Assembly (NCBI GenBank): GCA_022775005.1
Contig: JALFJR010000093.1
Span: 1 to 34,122 of the forward strand
Reading direction: 5' to 3'
DNA from: Parabacteroides sp.
GTDB taxonomy: Bacteria; Bacteroidota; Bacteroidia; Bacteroidales; Tannerellaceae
Length of the DNA: 34,122 nt
Position 1 is the stretch's first letter. Each line of letters begins with the position of its first letter. Positions 1-8,413 of this stretch are shown here, piece after piece. The notes under the pieces were generated by a model. That model made no database searches, was not told the DNA's origin, and saw only the letters and a program-made list of their open reading frames with translations. Position numbers and translations under genes: made by a program.

Positions 1-515
1 ACGTAATCCACCGCTTCAAACCCGTATGAATCCAACACGTCTGAGACGAACATGTTATCCACCTTCTCGCCAACGCTCAATTTGAGTGTGTTCTCTTTCA
101 GCACGTCTCGCTCCACTACACGTTCAGCCAAGGCATCCGGATAGGAGACGATCAAATTTACGTTATTGGAGTCTTGCAATCGGCTCAATACCTCCGTACG
201 CAGAATCTCATTAGCTGGGTCGATGTGGCCATACTTAATGTCTCGGCGATAGGCGGAGGGGAAGAAAAATACCGCTTCATTGCCCAGAAGCTGCGTCAGA
301 TCATGGTAGAAATAACCCGCCTCTTCTTGGTCATTCAGTATGGCTAATAGCGGCATGGGATGCCGTTTAAAGAGAGAAGCGATCACTAAGGCGCCCGCTG
401 ATCCGTTCAATCCTTTCAGAACCAGATTCTTTGCGTCGCCATCTCGTAAAAGGCTTTCCAAGGCTGCCACGCCGGGATGGGCGGCATATAGTTCCAATAA
501 TGCTTGTATTTCCAC
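1..515 (-). CDS. mfd: Transcription-repair coupling factor Mfd, N-terminal part (runs off the window)
   Basis: Mfd is the DNA translocase that removes RNA polymerase stalled at lesions and recruits UvrA. The first 171 residues are present. Reading on the minus strand gives stretches typical of the Bacteroidetes Mfd N-terminus: LKGLNGSAGALV, ILNDQEEAGYFYHDL, FFFPSAYRRDIKYG, ANEILRTEVLSRL and SVGEKVDNMFVSDVL. This is the UvrB-like region that precedes the RNA-polymerase-binding and helicase domains, which lie outside the window. The start is GTG at 515-513: an in-frame TAA lies five codons upstream and AGGAG sits just before the GTG, so no ATG option exists. It follows the esterase gene by 15 bp on the same strand and is probably co-transcribed. 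Identification is from recognised family sequence, not from a search. Confidence 0.88.
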   Translation of the reverse strand, partial: MEIQALLELYAAHPGVAALESLLRDGDAKNLVLKGLNGSAGALVIASLFKRHPMPLLAILNDQEEAGYFYHDLTQLLGNEAVFFFPSAYRRDIKYGHIDPANEILRTEVLSRLQDSNNVNLIVSYPDALAERVVERDVLKENTLKLSVGEKVDNMFVSDVLDSYGFEAVDY

Positions 516-530
516 TGCTCCTGTTTTGCT

Positions 531-1349
531 TTACTTCAAATGCTCTACCAAGAAGCTGACGGCTAAGTCTGTCACTTTCCGCAAGTCTTGCGTGAACCCA
601 TGGTCGTGCCCATCCATGCGGTGATATACGCTACCAGGCCATTGATGATGGAAACGTTCGCCATAAGTGAAAGGCACCACCCGGTCGCCCGTTCCATGGA
701 TGATGCATGCTGGACCTGTATATTTTTCGGCCGTTTCAAAGATCGGCAACCAAAAAGCGGTTTTAATGTATTCCCGACCTAACTTCAAACCGCCGAACAT
801 CTCTACATACTCCGGTGGGTTCAGAGGGTCATAGACCTTACCCATCGTATTACCTCGAATAGCGTCATCACGCAATACGGCTGCCGGAGCCAGTAGCACG
901 ATGCAGGCTACCTCAGCAGTGCCTAATTCTCCTGCTGTCATGGCTGTAACTACACCTCCTTGCGAGTGGCCAGACATAGCTATCTTTTCCACGAAAGGTA
1001 ATGACTTGGCGAAGGCATAGATCTTTTTCGCATCCTCGATTTCGTTAGGTACGGTCATCTCTTGGAAATCGCCCTCACTTTCGCCGTGACCATTGAAGTC
1101 AAAACGGATTGAGGCAATGCCTTGCGCCTCCAGCTCATCCGCCATCTGTTGCTCCAACGCTCCATTCTTGTTGCCCATGAATCCATGCATCAACATCACC
1201 ATCGGCACTTTCTCGCCTGCTTTTAGCTCCGGCACTTGAATCACAGCAGATAGCTTTCCTTTCGAGCCCTCCACCATCCGTTTCTCTGTCTTGGCGTGTG
1301 CACTTAAACAGAGTGCCATCGCCATCCATATGATTGCAATCTTTTTCAT
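531..1349 (-). CDS. Secreted alpha/beta hydrolase, cinnamoyl/feruloyl esterase-like
   Basis: Serine hydrolase of the alpha/beta fold, 272 residues, with a Sec signal peptide (MKKIAIIWMAMALCLSAHA). The start at 1349 is preferred over an upstream ATG at 1409 because the signal peptide begins there. Visible motifs: oxyanion region HGFMGNK near 55, RFDFNGHGES near 82-91, nucleophile elbow GHSQGG with Ser129, acid Asp222 in HGTGDRVVPF, and His250 in DGHDHGF. The insert between strand and lid (LAPAAVLRDDAIRGNT) and the DFNGHG motif resemble LJ0536/Est1E-type cinnamoyl esterases, which release ferulic or caffeic acid from plant material. That substrate is inferred from family resemblance and a generic carboxylesterase is possible. 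It probably acts in the periplasm. mfd follows 15 bp downstream. Confidence 0.82.
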   Translation of the reverse strand: MKKIAIIWMAMALCLSAHAKTEKRMVEGSKGKLSAVIQVPELKAGEKVPMVMLMHGFMGNKNGALEQQMADELEAQGIASIRFDFNGHGESEGDFQEMTVPNEIEDAKKIYAFAKSLPFVEKIAMSGHSQGGVVTAMTAGELGTAEVACIVLLAPAAVLRDDAIRGNTMGKVYDPLNPPEYVEMFGGLKLGREYIKTAFWLPIFETAEKYTGPACIIHGTGDRVVPFTYGERFHHQWPGSVYHRMDGHDHGFTQDLRKVTDLAVSFLVEHLK

Positions 1350-1529
1350 ATTATGTCCTTCTGTTTTTATCTTGAAACAGTTATAAGCCCCAATCAAGAG
1401 AAATATCATTTCATAAGTCTATGAAATCGTACTGCAAATATCAAAAGAAAAAGTGAATTAGGCAAGCGGAATGATTACTATATAATCAGTTTACTCAGAT
1501 CGATGATGTTGGATAAGCCTAATAATGGG

Positions 1530-1563
1530 AAAATAAAAAAGGCACTCAATTTGTTTGAGCACC
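1530..1563 (-). terminator. Intrinsic terminator of the initiator tRNA
   Basis: On the minus strand GGTGCTCAA and TTGAGTGCC pair over nine positions (two G-T wobbles) around a five-base loop. TTTTTTATTTT follows immediately. It starts 14 bases after the tRNA 3' end. Confidence 0.75.
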
Positions 1564-1576
1564 TTCCTTGACCAAG

Positions 1577-1648
<72 letters not shown>

Positions 1649-1681
1649 ATATCATTGCAATCAGTTACCCGGTTGCGAGTG

Positions 1682-1713
1682 CAAAAGTAGGTGATAAGAT
1701 TGAAACTTCCAAA
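1682..1713 (-). promoter_or_regulatory. Promoter of the initiator tRNA
   Basis: Minus strand reads TTTG, 20 bases, TACTTTTG. This matches the Bacteroidetes -33/-7 consensus TTTG-N19-21-TAnnTTTG. The -7 element lies about 33 bp before the tRNA 5' end. Confidence 0.75.
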
Positions 1714-1831
1714 TTTTTGCGCAAGAATTTTTTCTTGATGCCATTTATATGATCTGGAACGCCAAGCTTAAATCGAGGGGTTTTTGTGGCGCAAAAGTGG
1801 GGATTTGGATGCGATTTTCAAATTATTTACA

Positions 1832-1839
1832 TACCTTTG
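1832..1839 (+). promoter_or_regulatory. Probable -7 element for the STAS gene
   Basis: TACCTTTG matches TAnnTTTG and lies 24 bp before the STAS ATG. A well-spaced TTTG -33 element is not clear; the nearest TTTG is 24 bp upstream. Confidence 0.5.
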
Positions 1840-1863
1840 TCCGACAAACAGTAATTAATAGAG

Positions 1864-2175
1864 ATGGAAAATATTGAAGTAAAGAAGGTTGTTGAAGGGT
1901 CGATCTTAAATGTCGGTCTTAAAGGTCGATTGGATACGGCAAATAGTGGAGAAGTATCCCAAGACTTATTGGGATCTCTGAGTGGTGTGAAGCAATTGGT
2001 GCTCGATTTTACGGATTTGGTGTATATTAGTTCGAGTGGCTTGCGCATCTTGTTGCAGTTGGTGAAACAGTTGAAGGCGCAACAGGGCGAGTTGATCGTT
2101 CGCCATGTATCCAAGGAGATTATGGAGGTCTTCAAGATGACAGGCTTTAGCAGTTTGCTTAAAATAGAGGATTAA
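1864..2175 (+). CDS. STAS-domain protein, anti-sigma factor antagonist type
   Basis: Single STAS domain of 103 residues, the size of SpoIIAA/RsbV-type antagonists, which bind an anti-sigma kinase and are switched off by serine phosphorylation. The core reads LVLDFTDLVYISSSGLRILLQLV. Aligned by eye to SpoIIAA (MDSSGLGV), Ser57 is the phosphorylatable position and the usual preceding Asp is replaced by Ser56. The N-terminal strand is LNVGLKGRLDTANSGE. No HATPase-type anti-sigma kinase, PP2C phosphatase or sigma factor is adjacent, so the partner must be encoded elsewhere and the role stays open. Its stop codon overlaps that of the convergent AraC gene. Confidence 0.85.
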   Translation: MENIEVKKVVEGSILNVGLKGRLDTANSGEVSQDLLGSLSGVKQLVLDFTDLVYISSSGLRILLQLVKQLKAQQGELIVRHVSKEIMEVFKMTGFSSLLKIED

Positions 2176-3077
2176 TTCGTTGTCTTTCTTCTCGCTACCT
2201 CCTGTGAGCGGTAGCGAGAGGGAGAGATACCCATCACATGCGTAAAGATGCGGCTGAAATAGGCGGCATCCTCAAAGCCTAACCGGGAGGCGATCTCGCT
2301 CAACTTGAGGTCGGACAACTCGATATACTCGCACGCCTTCTGTATTTTGAGCCGTATATAATAATGTATAGGGGAGACACCTGTCTCTTTTCGGAAAAGT
2401 GCGGAGAAATGGGAGGGTGAATATTTAAAGTAGGCAGCCAACTCCTCCAAGGTGAGGTTTTGGTGGATGTTTTCATGCATATAGTGGGTCACTTTAGCGA
2501 TGAAGGGGTATTCCTTCTGCGTGGGGATCGCGGAGTGGCGGAACTGCTCAACATAGATGAACGATGCCAAGAACTGATGCAGGCACATCGAGGCGTAGAT
2601 CATATATTCCTTAATATACCCCATTGCGAAACAATTCAGAATTTCTTCAAACAGCTTGATGCGATATTGCAGTCGGGAATGATCTCCCGGTAGGATCTCG
2701 ACGGGACCTGGTCGTTTAGGCAGGAAGCATTTGGCCAATTCTCCCTCGAAATGGAGCCAATAGATTGTCCAAGGCTGAGCCTCATCGGCGCCGAAAGCAT
2801 AGGGCACATGGGGTGGAATCAAGATATATTGGTTGCGCTGAACGGGAAAGGTCTGCCCTTGGAGGGTGTACCAACCTTCACCTTCTGTACAATAGATCAG
2901 CATGGCATAGTCTGTACCCTCGTTTTTCTGTACATAGTGGTATTTGACCCGGGGAAAATAGCCTATCTTGCGTACATAGAGTGGTGCGATAAGCGGCTCC
3001 TTGCGATAGTCTTCCAATAATTTCTCAGGCATGGAAACTAACCGCTCTCCCTTAAATCCTTCCTTGATCTTCGCCAT
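2172..3077 (-). CDS. AraC-family transcriptional regulator
   Basis: A 301-residue AraC/XylS regulator. The N-terminal half is a cupin-type ligand-binding domain (EGWYTLQGQTFPVQRNQYILIPP, WTIYWLHFEG). The C-terminal ~100 residues hold two helix-turn-helix motifs (LTLEELAAYFKYSPSHFSALFRK region and LSEIASRLGFEDAAYFSRIF) and the GISPSRYR signature. The start at 3077 is chosen because upstream reading-through overlaps the divergent manA and a -7 promoter element lies at 3114-3121. It is transcribed away from the mannose operon with a 102-bp shared intergenic region, a common arrangement for a sugar-responsive activator of the neighbouring operon. That regulatory link is inference. Confidence 0.9.
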   Translation of the reverse strand: MAKIKEGFKGERLVSMPEKLLEDYRKEPLIAPLYVRKIGYFPRVKYHYVQKNEGTDYAMLIYCTEGEGWYTLQGQTFPVQRNQYILIPPHVPYAFGADEAQPWTIYWLHFEGELAKCFLPKRPGPVEILPGDHSRLQYRIKLFEEILNCFAMGYIKEYMIYASMCLHQFLASFIYVEQFRHSAIPTQKEYPFIAKVTHYMHENIHQNLTLEELAAYFKYSPSHFSALFRKETGVSPIHYYIRLKIQKACEYIELSDLKLSEIASRLGFEDAAYFSRIFTHVMGISPSRYRSQEVARRKTTN

Positions 3078-3113
3078 GGTATGTAATCGTAAGATTGTAC
3101 AAGTAAATCGGAA

Positions 3114-3121
3114 CAAATGTA
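3114..3121 (-). promoter_or_regulatory. Probable -7 element for the AraC gene
   Basis: Minus strand TACATTTG matches TAnnTTTG, 36 bp before the chosen ATG at 3077. No clear -33 TTTG. Confidence 0.5.
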
Positions 3122-3144
3122 GCATTCTTTTTGGATATGAAGGG

Positions 3145-3164
3145 CTATTTTCGCGGGAAAATAG
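3145..3164. promoter_or_regulatory. Perfect inverted repeat upstream of manA, possible operator
   Basis: CTATTTTC-GCGG-GAAAATAG is a perfect 8-bp inverted repeat with a 4-bp spacer. It sits in the intergenic region between the AraC gene and manA and ends 15 bp before the manA ATG. TATTTTCG within its left arm is one mismatch from a -7 element. It could bind a regulator of the mannose operon or form a small hairpin in the leader. Function is inferred from position only. Confidence 0.45.
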
Positions 3165-3179
3165 ACTAATAACCATAAA

Positions 3180-4925
3180 ATGAGAAAAAGCAATTACGAT
3201 AAGTTTCCTGCCACACCTACGGAGGGTAGGTTGTGGAAAGGTTGGGAGGCCATCTTGGCTCAGCTGTCGGAGGAGAGAACGCTGCGAGGTGAGCGACAGG
3301 TTTGGGTAGTTGAATGTTATCAGGGCGTGCACATGGAGTTGCTCCGGGCAGCTTTGGAACAGCTGGCACCGGATCGCCTGATCGAGTCAGATACCCTATT
3401 TAAGTCTGCAGAGGAGATCGAGCAGATGACCTATCCCTATGTCACGGATGATCGACTCTTTGGATACAGGGCTCGCTTTACTTATGCGGATTTCTTCGAC
3501 AAGGAGCGATTGGCGTCTTGCCGTGCAACATTGGAGGAGGAGACAGGTTGGACTATTCTCTTTGGCCATGGCGCAGCAGAGGTGGAGACAGCGCCGAGTT
3601 TGCTTGTCTATGTCGATATGGCTCGCTGGGAGATTCAGTTGCGGAGTCGTCGGCATGAGATTGAGGGCCTGGGTGTACATAATCGGCAGGAATCTCCTTC
3701 GGCACACTATAAGCGAGGCTATTTTGTGGATTGGCAAGTGTGTGACCACTTGAAGAAGCGATTGCTTCCCAAGGTGGACTATTGGTTGGACACGCATCAA
3801 GCAGAAGTACCCAAATTGATTGAAGGGGAAACCATGCTCCAAGGTTTGCGCAAGACAGCTCATCGACCTTTCCGTGTGGTGCCCTTCTTTGACCCGGCTC
3901 CTTGGGGCGGTCAATGGATGAAGCAGGTGTGTGGCTTGGATCCTGAGCCAGCAAATTACGGTTGGTGTTTCGACTGCGTGCCGGAGGAGAACAGCTTGTA
4001 TCTTTCTGTGGAGGGTGAGCTTTTTGAGATTCCTTCCAATGATTTGGTCTTTGCGGAGACCCGTGCGCTGTTAGGAGGTCCGGTAGAGGCTCGTTTCGGA
4101 CAGGATTTCCCGATTCGTTTTGATTTCTTGGACACGATGGGCGGTGGCAATCTGAGTTTGCAGGTGCATCCGACTACGCAATATATTCGCGACACCTTTG
4201 GTATCCCATATACTCAGGATGAGAGCTATTATTTATTGGATGCAGAGGAGGGAGCAACTGTTTATTTGGGCTTGCGTGACGGGGTCAATCCTGAAGAGAT
4301 GATCGCTGCCTTGGAGAAGGCGCAGCGCACAGGCGAGGCTTTCGATGCGGAGCGCTATGTCAATCGCTGGCCAGCGAAGCGGCATGATCACTTCTTGATT
4401 CCAGCAGGTACGATCCACTGCTCTGGAGCAGGCGCGATGGTGCTGGAGATCAGTGCTACGCCGAGCATCTTCACATTTAAACTCTATGACTGGGGACGCT
4501 TGGGACTGGACGGCCAGCCTCGTCCGATTAACATTGGGCATGGATCAAAGGTGATCCAGTGGGAGCGTCAGACTGATTTCTGTCGTCAGCACCTGGTCAA
4601 TCAAGTAGAGGTGATCGCCGAGGGTGAAGGCTGGCGTGAGGAGCGTACCGGCTTGCATGAGAATGAGTTTATCGAGACCCGTCGCCATTGGTTCACGGAA
4701 AAGGTGGAGCACGACACGGATGGTGGTGTGCAGGTGCTGAATGTGATCAAGGGTGATGAGTTGATCGTGGAGAGTCCGGCCGATGCCTTCGAACCGTTCG
4801 TGGTTCACTATGCGGAGACCTTCATTATTCCCGCTTCCGTGGGAGCCTATACGATCCGTCCTTATGGTACGTCGGTAGGTAAGTATTGCGGTACGATCAA
4901 GGCGTATGTCCGTTTTCGTTCCTAA
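3180..4925 (+). CDS. manA: Class I mannose-6-phosphate isomerase with N-terminal extension
   Basis: Zinc enzyme that interconverts mannose-6-phosphate and fructose-6-phosphate. At 581 residues it is much longer than classical ManA (about 300-400). Residues from about 230 on are the cupin-type isomerase: PFFDPAPWGGQWM, the metal-binding NLSLQVHP, DESYYLL and the PAGTIHCSG histidine motif. The first ~225 residues (EAILAQL to VDYWLDTHQ) resemble a nucleoside/uridine-kinase-like fold, but where a P-loop would be expected it reads VWVVECYQGVHME, without the GxxGxGKS signature. Such long forms are, as I recall, known in Bacteroidetes and some Firmicutes; the role of the extension is unknown to me. 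First gene of the operon, 18 bp ahead of the ROK kinase. Confidence 0.87.
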   Translation: MRKSNYDKFPATPTEGRLWKGWEAILAQLSEERTLRGERQVWVVECYQGVHMELLRAALEQLAPDRLIESDTLFKSAEEIEQMTYPYVTDDRLFGYRARFTYADFFDKERLASCRATLEEETGWTILFGHGAAEVETAPSLLVYVDMARWEIQLRSRRHEIEGLGVHNRQESPSAHYKRGYFVDWQVCDHLKKRLLPKVDYWLDTHQAEVPKLIEGETMLQGLRKTAHRPFRVVPFFDPAPWGGQWMKQVCGLDPEPANYGWCFDCVPEENSLYLSVEGELFEIPSNDLVFAETRALLGGPVEARFGQDFPIRFDFLDTMGGGNLSLQVHPTTQYIRDTFGIPYTQDESYYLLDAEEGATVYLGLRDGVNPEEMIAALEKAQRTGEAFDAERYVNRWPAKRHDHFLIPAGTIHCSGAGAMVLEISATPSIFTFKLYDWGRLGLDGQPRPINIGHGSKVIQWERQTDFCRQHLVNQVEVIAEGEGWREERTGLHENEFIETRRHWFTEKVEHDTDGGVQVLNVIKGDELIVESPADAFEPFVVHYAETFIIPASVGAYTIRPYGTSVGKYCGTIKAYVRFRS

Positions 4926-4943
4926 ACAAAAGAGGAGGAGTGC

Positions 4944-6050
4944 ATGATGGATTATAGTGCCGATCAACGAGTGGTGATGACTTTGGATGCGGGTGGAACT
5001 AATTTCGTCTTTTCTGCGATGCAAGGGGGGAGGGAGATTGTCTCCCCCGTGTATCAAACTGCCTGTGTTAATTCGCAGTCACGCTGTTTAGCGCAGATCG
5101 CTGCGGGTTTCCGGGCGGTGCGTGAGCAGCTCTCAGAGAATCCGGTAGCGATCAGTTTCGCTTTTCCGGGACCTGCGGACTATCCGGCGGGTATCATTGG
5201 CGATCTGCCCAACTTCCCTGCTTTCCGTGGAGGTGTGGCGTTAGGTCCCTTCTTGGAGGAGCAGTTCGGGTTGCCCGTCTTTATTCAGAATGATGGTGCC
5301 CTGTTCGCCTATGGAGAGGCATTGGCGGGTGCGTTGCCGGAGGTGAATGACCGTTTGGCGGAGGCCGGTAGCACCAAACGTTATCGCAACCTATTGGGCG
5401 TAACGTTAGGCACCGGATTTGGTGGGGGTGTCGTGATCAATGGCGAGCTGTTGATAGGCGACAATGCGACAGGTGATTGTGTTTGGTGCTTCCGAAACAA
5501 GAAATATCCGAATTTGATCGCTGAGGAGAGCGTCAGCATCCGAGCGGTGAAGCGGGTCTATCGTGAGTTGTCGGGTGACACGGCGGAGTTGACGCCGAAA
5601 GAGATTTTCGAGATTGCCGAGGGCTTGCGTCCCAGTAATCAGTCAGCAGCCCGGAACGCTTTCGCCGAGTTGGGTGAGATGGCTGGCGATGCGATTGCTA
5701 TGGCAATCACCTTGGTCGATGGTTTGGTGGTGATTGGCGGTGGCCTCTCCGGTGCGGCGAAATATATCTTGCCTGCGCTGTTGAAAGAGCTGAACGGCGA
5801 GACAGGCATGATGGATGGCAACCGTTTTCCACGTTTGCAGATGAGAGCTTATAACCTGGAGGAGCCAACCGAATTTGCGGCGTTTGCGGCAGGAGAGCCG
5901 GTCATGCTTTCGGTGGAGGGCTCCGCACGAAAGGTGAACTATGATGCCTGTAAGCGCATCGGTGTGGTGTGCAGTCGGCAGGGAGCGAGCCGTTCCATTG
6001 CGATGGGAGCTTATGTGTATGCGTTAAATCATTTATCAAAAAAACAATGA
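4944..6050 (+). CDS. ROK-family sugar kinase, probable mannose/hexose kinase
   Basis: ROK-family kinase, 368 residues. The ATP-binding start LDAGGTNFVFSA, the catalytic-Asp motif IQNDGALFAYGEA, GVTLGTGFGGGVVINGE and VVIGGGLSGAAKY are all present. The usual ExGH and CxCGxxGCxE zinc-binding segment is absent; the same place reads ATGDCVWCFRNKKYPNLIAEES. Between manA and two mannosidase genes, the likely job is phosphorylation of imported mannose to mannose-6-phosphate, which ManA then isomerises. The substrate is inferred from context. AGGAGGAG precedes tandem ATG codons at 4944 and 4947. The stop overlaps the GH92 start as ATGA. Confidence 0.85.
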   Translation: MMDYSADQRVVMTLDAGGTNFVFSAMQGGREIVSPVYQTACVNSQSRCLAQIAAGFRAVREQLSENPVAISFAFPGPADYPAGIIGDLPNFPAFRGGVALGPFLEEQFGLPVFIQNDGALFAYGEALAGALPEVNDRLAEAGSTKRYRNLLGVTLGTGFGGGVVINGELLIGDNATGDCVWCFRNKKYPNLIAEESVSIRAVKRVYRELSGDTAELTPKEIFEIAEGLRPSNQSAARNAFAELGEMAGDAIAMAITLVDGLVVIGGGLSGAAKYILPALLKELNGETGMMDGNRFPRLQMRAYNLEEPTEFAAFAAGEPVMLSVEGSARKVNYDACKRIGVVCSRQGASRSIAMGAYVYALNHLSKKQ

Positions 6051-8413
6051 GAACATTGAAATATTTTCCTTTTTGTGGTTTACTTGGTATGTTACTGGGG
6101 CTATTTGCTTGTGATGGAGGCTCCCAACGAATGGAGTTGGAGCCGTTAGGGCAGTATGTCGAGCCTCGTATAGGCACGGCACATTGCCGCTGGTTCCATT
6201 TCACGCCGGGGGCCATGCCGTTTGGTATGGCCAAACCGGCTCCTTCCACCAATGGTCATGTTGGAAATAAGTGGGGATGGGAGGCAACCGGTTATGATTA
6301 TCGAGATCAATCCATCGAGGGATTTCCCTGCTTGCATGAGTTTCAGGTGGGTGGTATCGTGCTGATGCCCACAGAGGGTGCATTGAAGACGATCCCTGGT
6401 GCGGTGGATGACACGACTGGCGTGGGCTATCGCTCCCGTTTTGATCATGCGGAGGAGGTGGCTATCCCCGGTTATTATGCGGTCAATCTGAAAGATTACG
6501 GTATTCATGCTGAATTGACCGCTACACCCCGTGTTGCCTTTCAACGTTACACCTTCCCGGCTTCTGAAGAGAGCCATTTGCTGTTCGACATCGGTAATCG
6601 TCAAGGCGAGAGCGGTGCGGTTGTGGATGCGGAGGTGCGTCTGACCGAAGAGGGATGGGTAGAAGGCTGGGTGATCACCGAACCGGAATATGTGAAGAAA
6701 TATGAGCCGGGTAGCCAGGTACCGCTTTACTTCTCGGCGAAAGTAGATAAGCAGCCCACAGGCTACGGTGTATTCCATGGTGAGCAGGTGGAGGTGGGAC
6801 AGTCAGTGGCGACCGGCGTAGGAGCGGGTCTTTATCTGACTTTCTCGACTGCTGAGCAAGAGCAGATCACGGCGAAGGTGGGACTTTCCTATACCTCCGT
6901 GGCGAATGCCCGCCTGAATCGAGAGACGGAGGCAGCTACTTGCTCCTTTGACGAGGCCAAGGCAGAGGCCGTACAGACTTGGGAAGACTATTTGGGCCGC
7001 ATCCGGGTGGAGACCGCCAATCGTGCGGATAAATTGAAATTCTACACCGGCCTTTATCATGCGCTGTTAGGACGTGGCTTGGCGAGCGATGTGAACGGAG
7101 CCTATCCGAAACACAATGGCGCAATCGGCCAGATTCCGATGAAGGAGGGCAAGCCAGCCTTCTCCTTCTATAACTCTGATGCGGCTTGGGGAGCGCAGTG
7201 GAACCTCTCGCAATTGTGGGCGTTGGCCTATCCGGAGTATTTGAGCGACTATATCAGTACCCATCTGCAGGTCTATAAGGATGGGGGTTGGTTGGCCGAT
7301 GGTATTGCCAACAGCCGTTATGTCTCTGGTGTGGGCACGAACTTGCTGAGCACGATCATCGTGGGTGCCTATCAGTGTGGCATCCGGGATTTCGATTTGG
7401 AGACCGCCTACGCTGCCTGCTTGAAGAACGAACTGGACGGTGAGGATCGTCCCTTGGGTGCCGGTAAGGTAGATACCCGTTATTTCGTGGAGAAGGGTTA
7501 TGTGCCACATGTAGATAACGGTGAGGGCTATGATGAGGTGTTCCGCTTCTCTGCTTCTCATACGTTGGAGTATTCCTACAGTGCTTGGGCGGTAGCGCAA
7601 TGGGCGAAGCTGCGAGGCGATGAGGCCAACTATGCGAAATTGATGGATCTCTCGAAAGGGTGGGAGCGGCTCTATGACCCCGCTTCCAATTTCATCTGTC
7701 CGAAGCAAGCGGATGGCACTTTTATTCCCAACTTCAATCCGATGGAGGTGTGGCGTGGTTTTCAGGAGGGAAATGCTTGGCAATATACCTTCTATGTGCC
7801 GCACGATCCACAAGGATTGATCGACAAGGTGGGTGTGGATGTGTTCAACACTCGTTTAGATAGTATCTTTACGGTGTCGAGAGAGTTAATTTTCAGTGGC
7901 GGTCAGCAGGTCGATGCCTTTGCGGGTTTGCAAACCCTCTATAACCACGGCAACCAGCCCTGCCTGCATATCTCTTGGCTTTTCAACGAGGCCGGTCGTC
8001 CTTCACTGACGCAACACTGGGTTCGTGCCATCCTTAATGAGTTCTACGGGACGGATGGTATCCATGGCTACGGCTACGGACAGGACGAGGACCAAGGTCA
8101 GTTGGGTGCTTGGTATGTGATGGCTTCCTTGGGATTGTTCGACATCAAGGGCTTGACGGCTGCCGATCCCACGATGGGCATCACCCGTCCGCTCTTCGAT
8201 AAGGTGACGATCCAGTTGAGCGATCGTTATTATACAGGAAAGCAATTCGTGATCGAGACGCAGGGCAATATGCCGGAGAACAATTATATCGAGGCGATTC
8301 AATTGGATGGGCAACGATGGACAGACACGCACATCCCCTTCTCGAAAATCGTGAAAGGTGGACATTTAGAAATGAAGTTAGGCACGCAACCCAAGGATGA
8401 CTATGCGCAGTAA
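6047..8413 (+). CDS. GH92 alpha-mannosidase lipoprotein
   Basis: Glycoside hydrolase family 92 enzymes are calcium-dependent exo-alpha-mannosidases acting on N-glycans and fungal mannans. 788 residues. The start at 6047 gives a lipoprotein signal ending in LLGLFAC, so the enzyme is membrane anchored. The N-terminal domain begins with VEPRIGTA and TPGAMPFGMAKPAPSTN. The C-terminal barrel has FQEGNAWQYTFYVPHD with Glu574, matching the catalytic acid region, and GYGQDEDQGQLGAWY with Asp680 and Asp682. Their spacing (106 and 108 residues) is close to the Glu533 to Asp642/Asp644 spacing I recall for BT3990. A common HGNEP motif reads HGNQP here. The residues after the lipid-Cys (DGGSQR) do not look like a surface-export signal, so a periplasmic location is my guess. 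Linkage specificity cannot be told. Confidence 0.92.
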   Translation: MRTLKYFPFCGLLGMLLGLFACDGGSQRMELEPLGQYVEPRIGTAHCRWFHFTPGAMPFGMAKPAPSTNGHVGNKWGWEATGYDYRDQSIEGFPCLHEFQVGGIVLMPTEGALKTIPGAVDDTTGVGYRSRFDHAEEVAIPGYYAVNLKDYGIHAELTATPRVAFQRYTFPASEESHLLFDIGNRQGESGAVVDAEVRLTEEGWVEGWVITEPEYVKKYEPGSQVPLYFSAKVDKQPTGYGVFHGEQVEVGQSVATGVGAGLYLTFSTAEQEQITAKVGLSYTSVANARLNRETEAATCSFDEAKAEAVQTWEDYLGRIRVETANRADKLKFYTGLYHALLGRGLASDVNGAYPKHNGAIGQIPMKEGKPAFSFYNSDAAWGAQWNLSQLWALAYPEYLSDYISTHLQVYKDGGWLADGIANSRYVSGVGTNLLSTIIVGAYQCGIRDFDLETAYAACLKNELDGEDRPLGAGKVDTRYFVEKGYVPHVDNGEGYDEVFRFSASHTLEYSYSAWAVAQWAKLRGDEANYAKLMDLSKGWERLYDPASNFICPKQADGTFIPNFNPMEVWRGFQEGNAWQYTFYVPHDPQGLIDKVGVDVFNTRLDSIFTVSRELIFSGGQQVDAFAGLQTLYNHGNQPCLHISWLFNEAGRPSLTQHWVRAILNEFYGTDGIHGYGYGQDEDQGQLGAWYVMASLGLFDIKGLTAADPTMGITRPLFDKVTIQLSDRYYTGKQFVIETQGNMPENNYIEAIQLDGQRWTDTHIPFSKIVKGGHLEMKLGTQPKDDYAQ

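Noticed and set aside
340-624. Plus-strand frame at the left edge
   Set aside because: The minus strand of the same interval encodes the recognisable start of Mfd and the end of the esterase.
2191-2218. Terminator at the STAS/AraC junction
   Set aside because: The hairpin is strong but no T-run follows on either strand, and it lies within AraC coding sequence.
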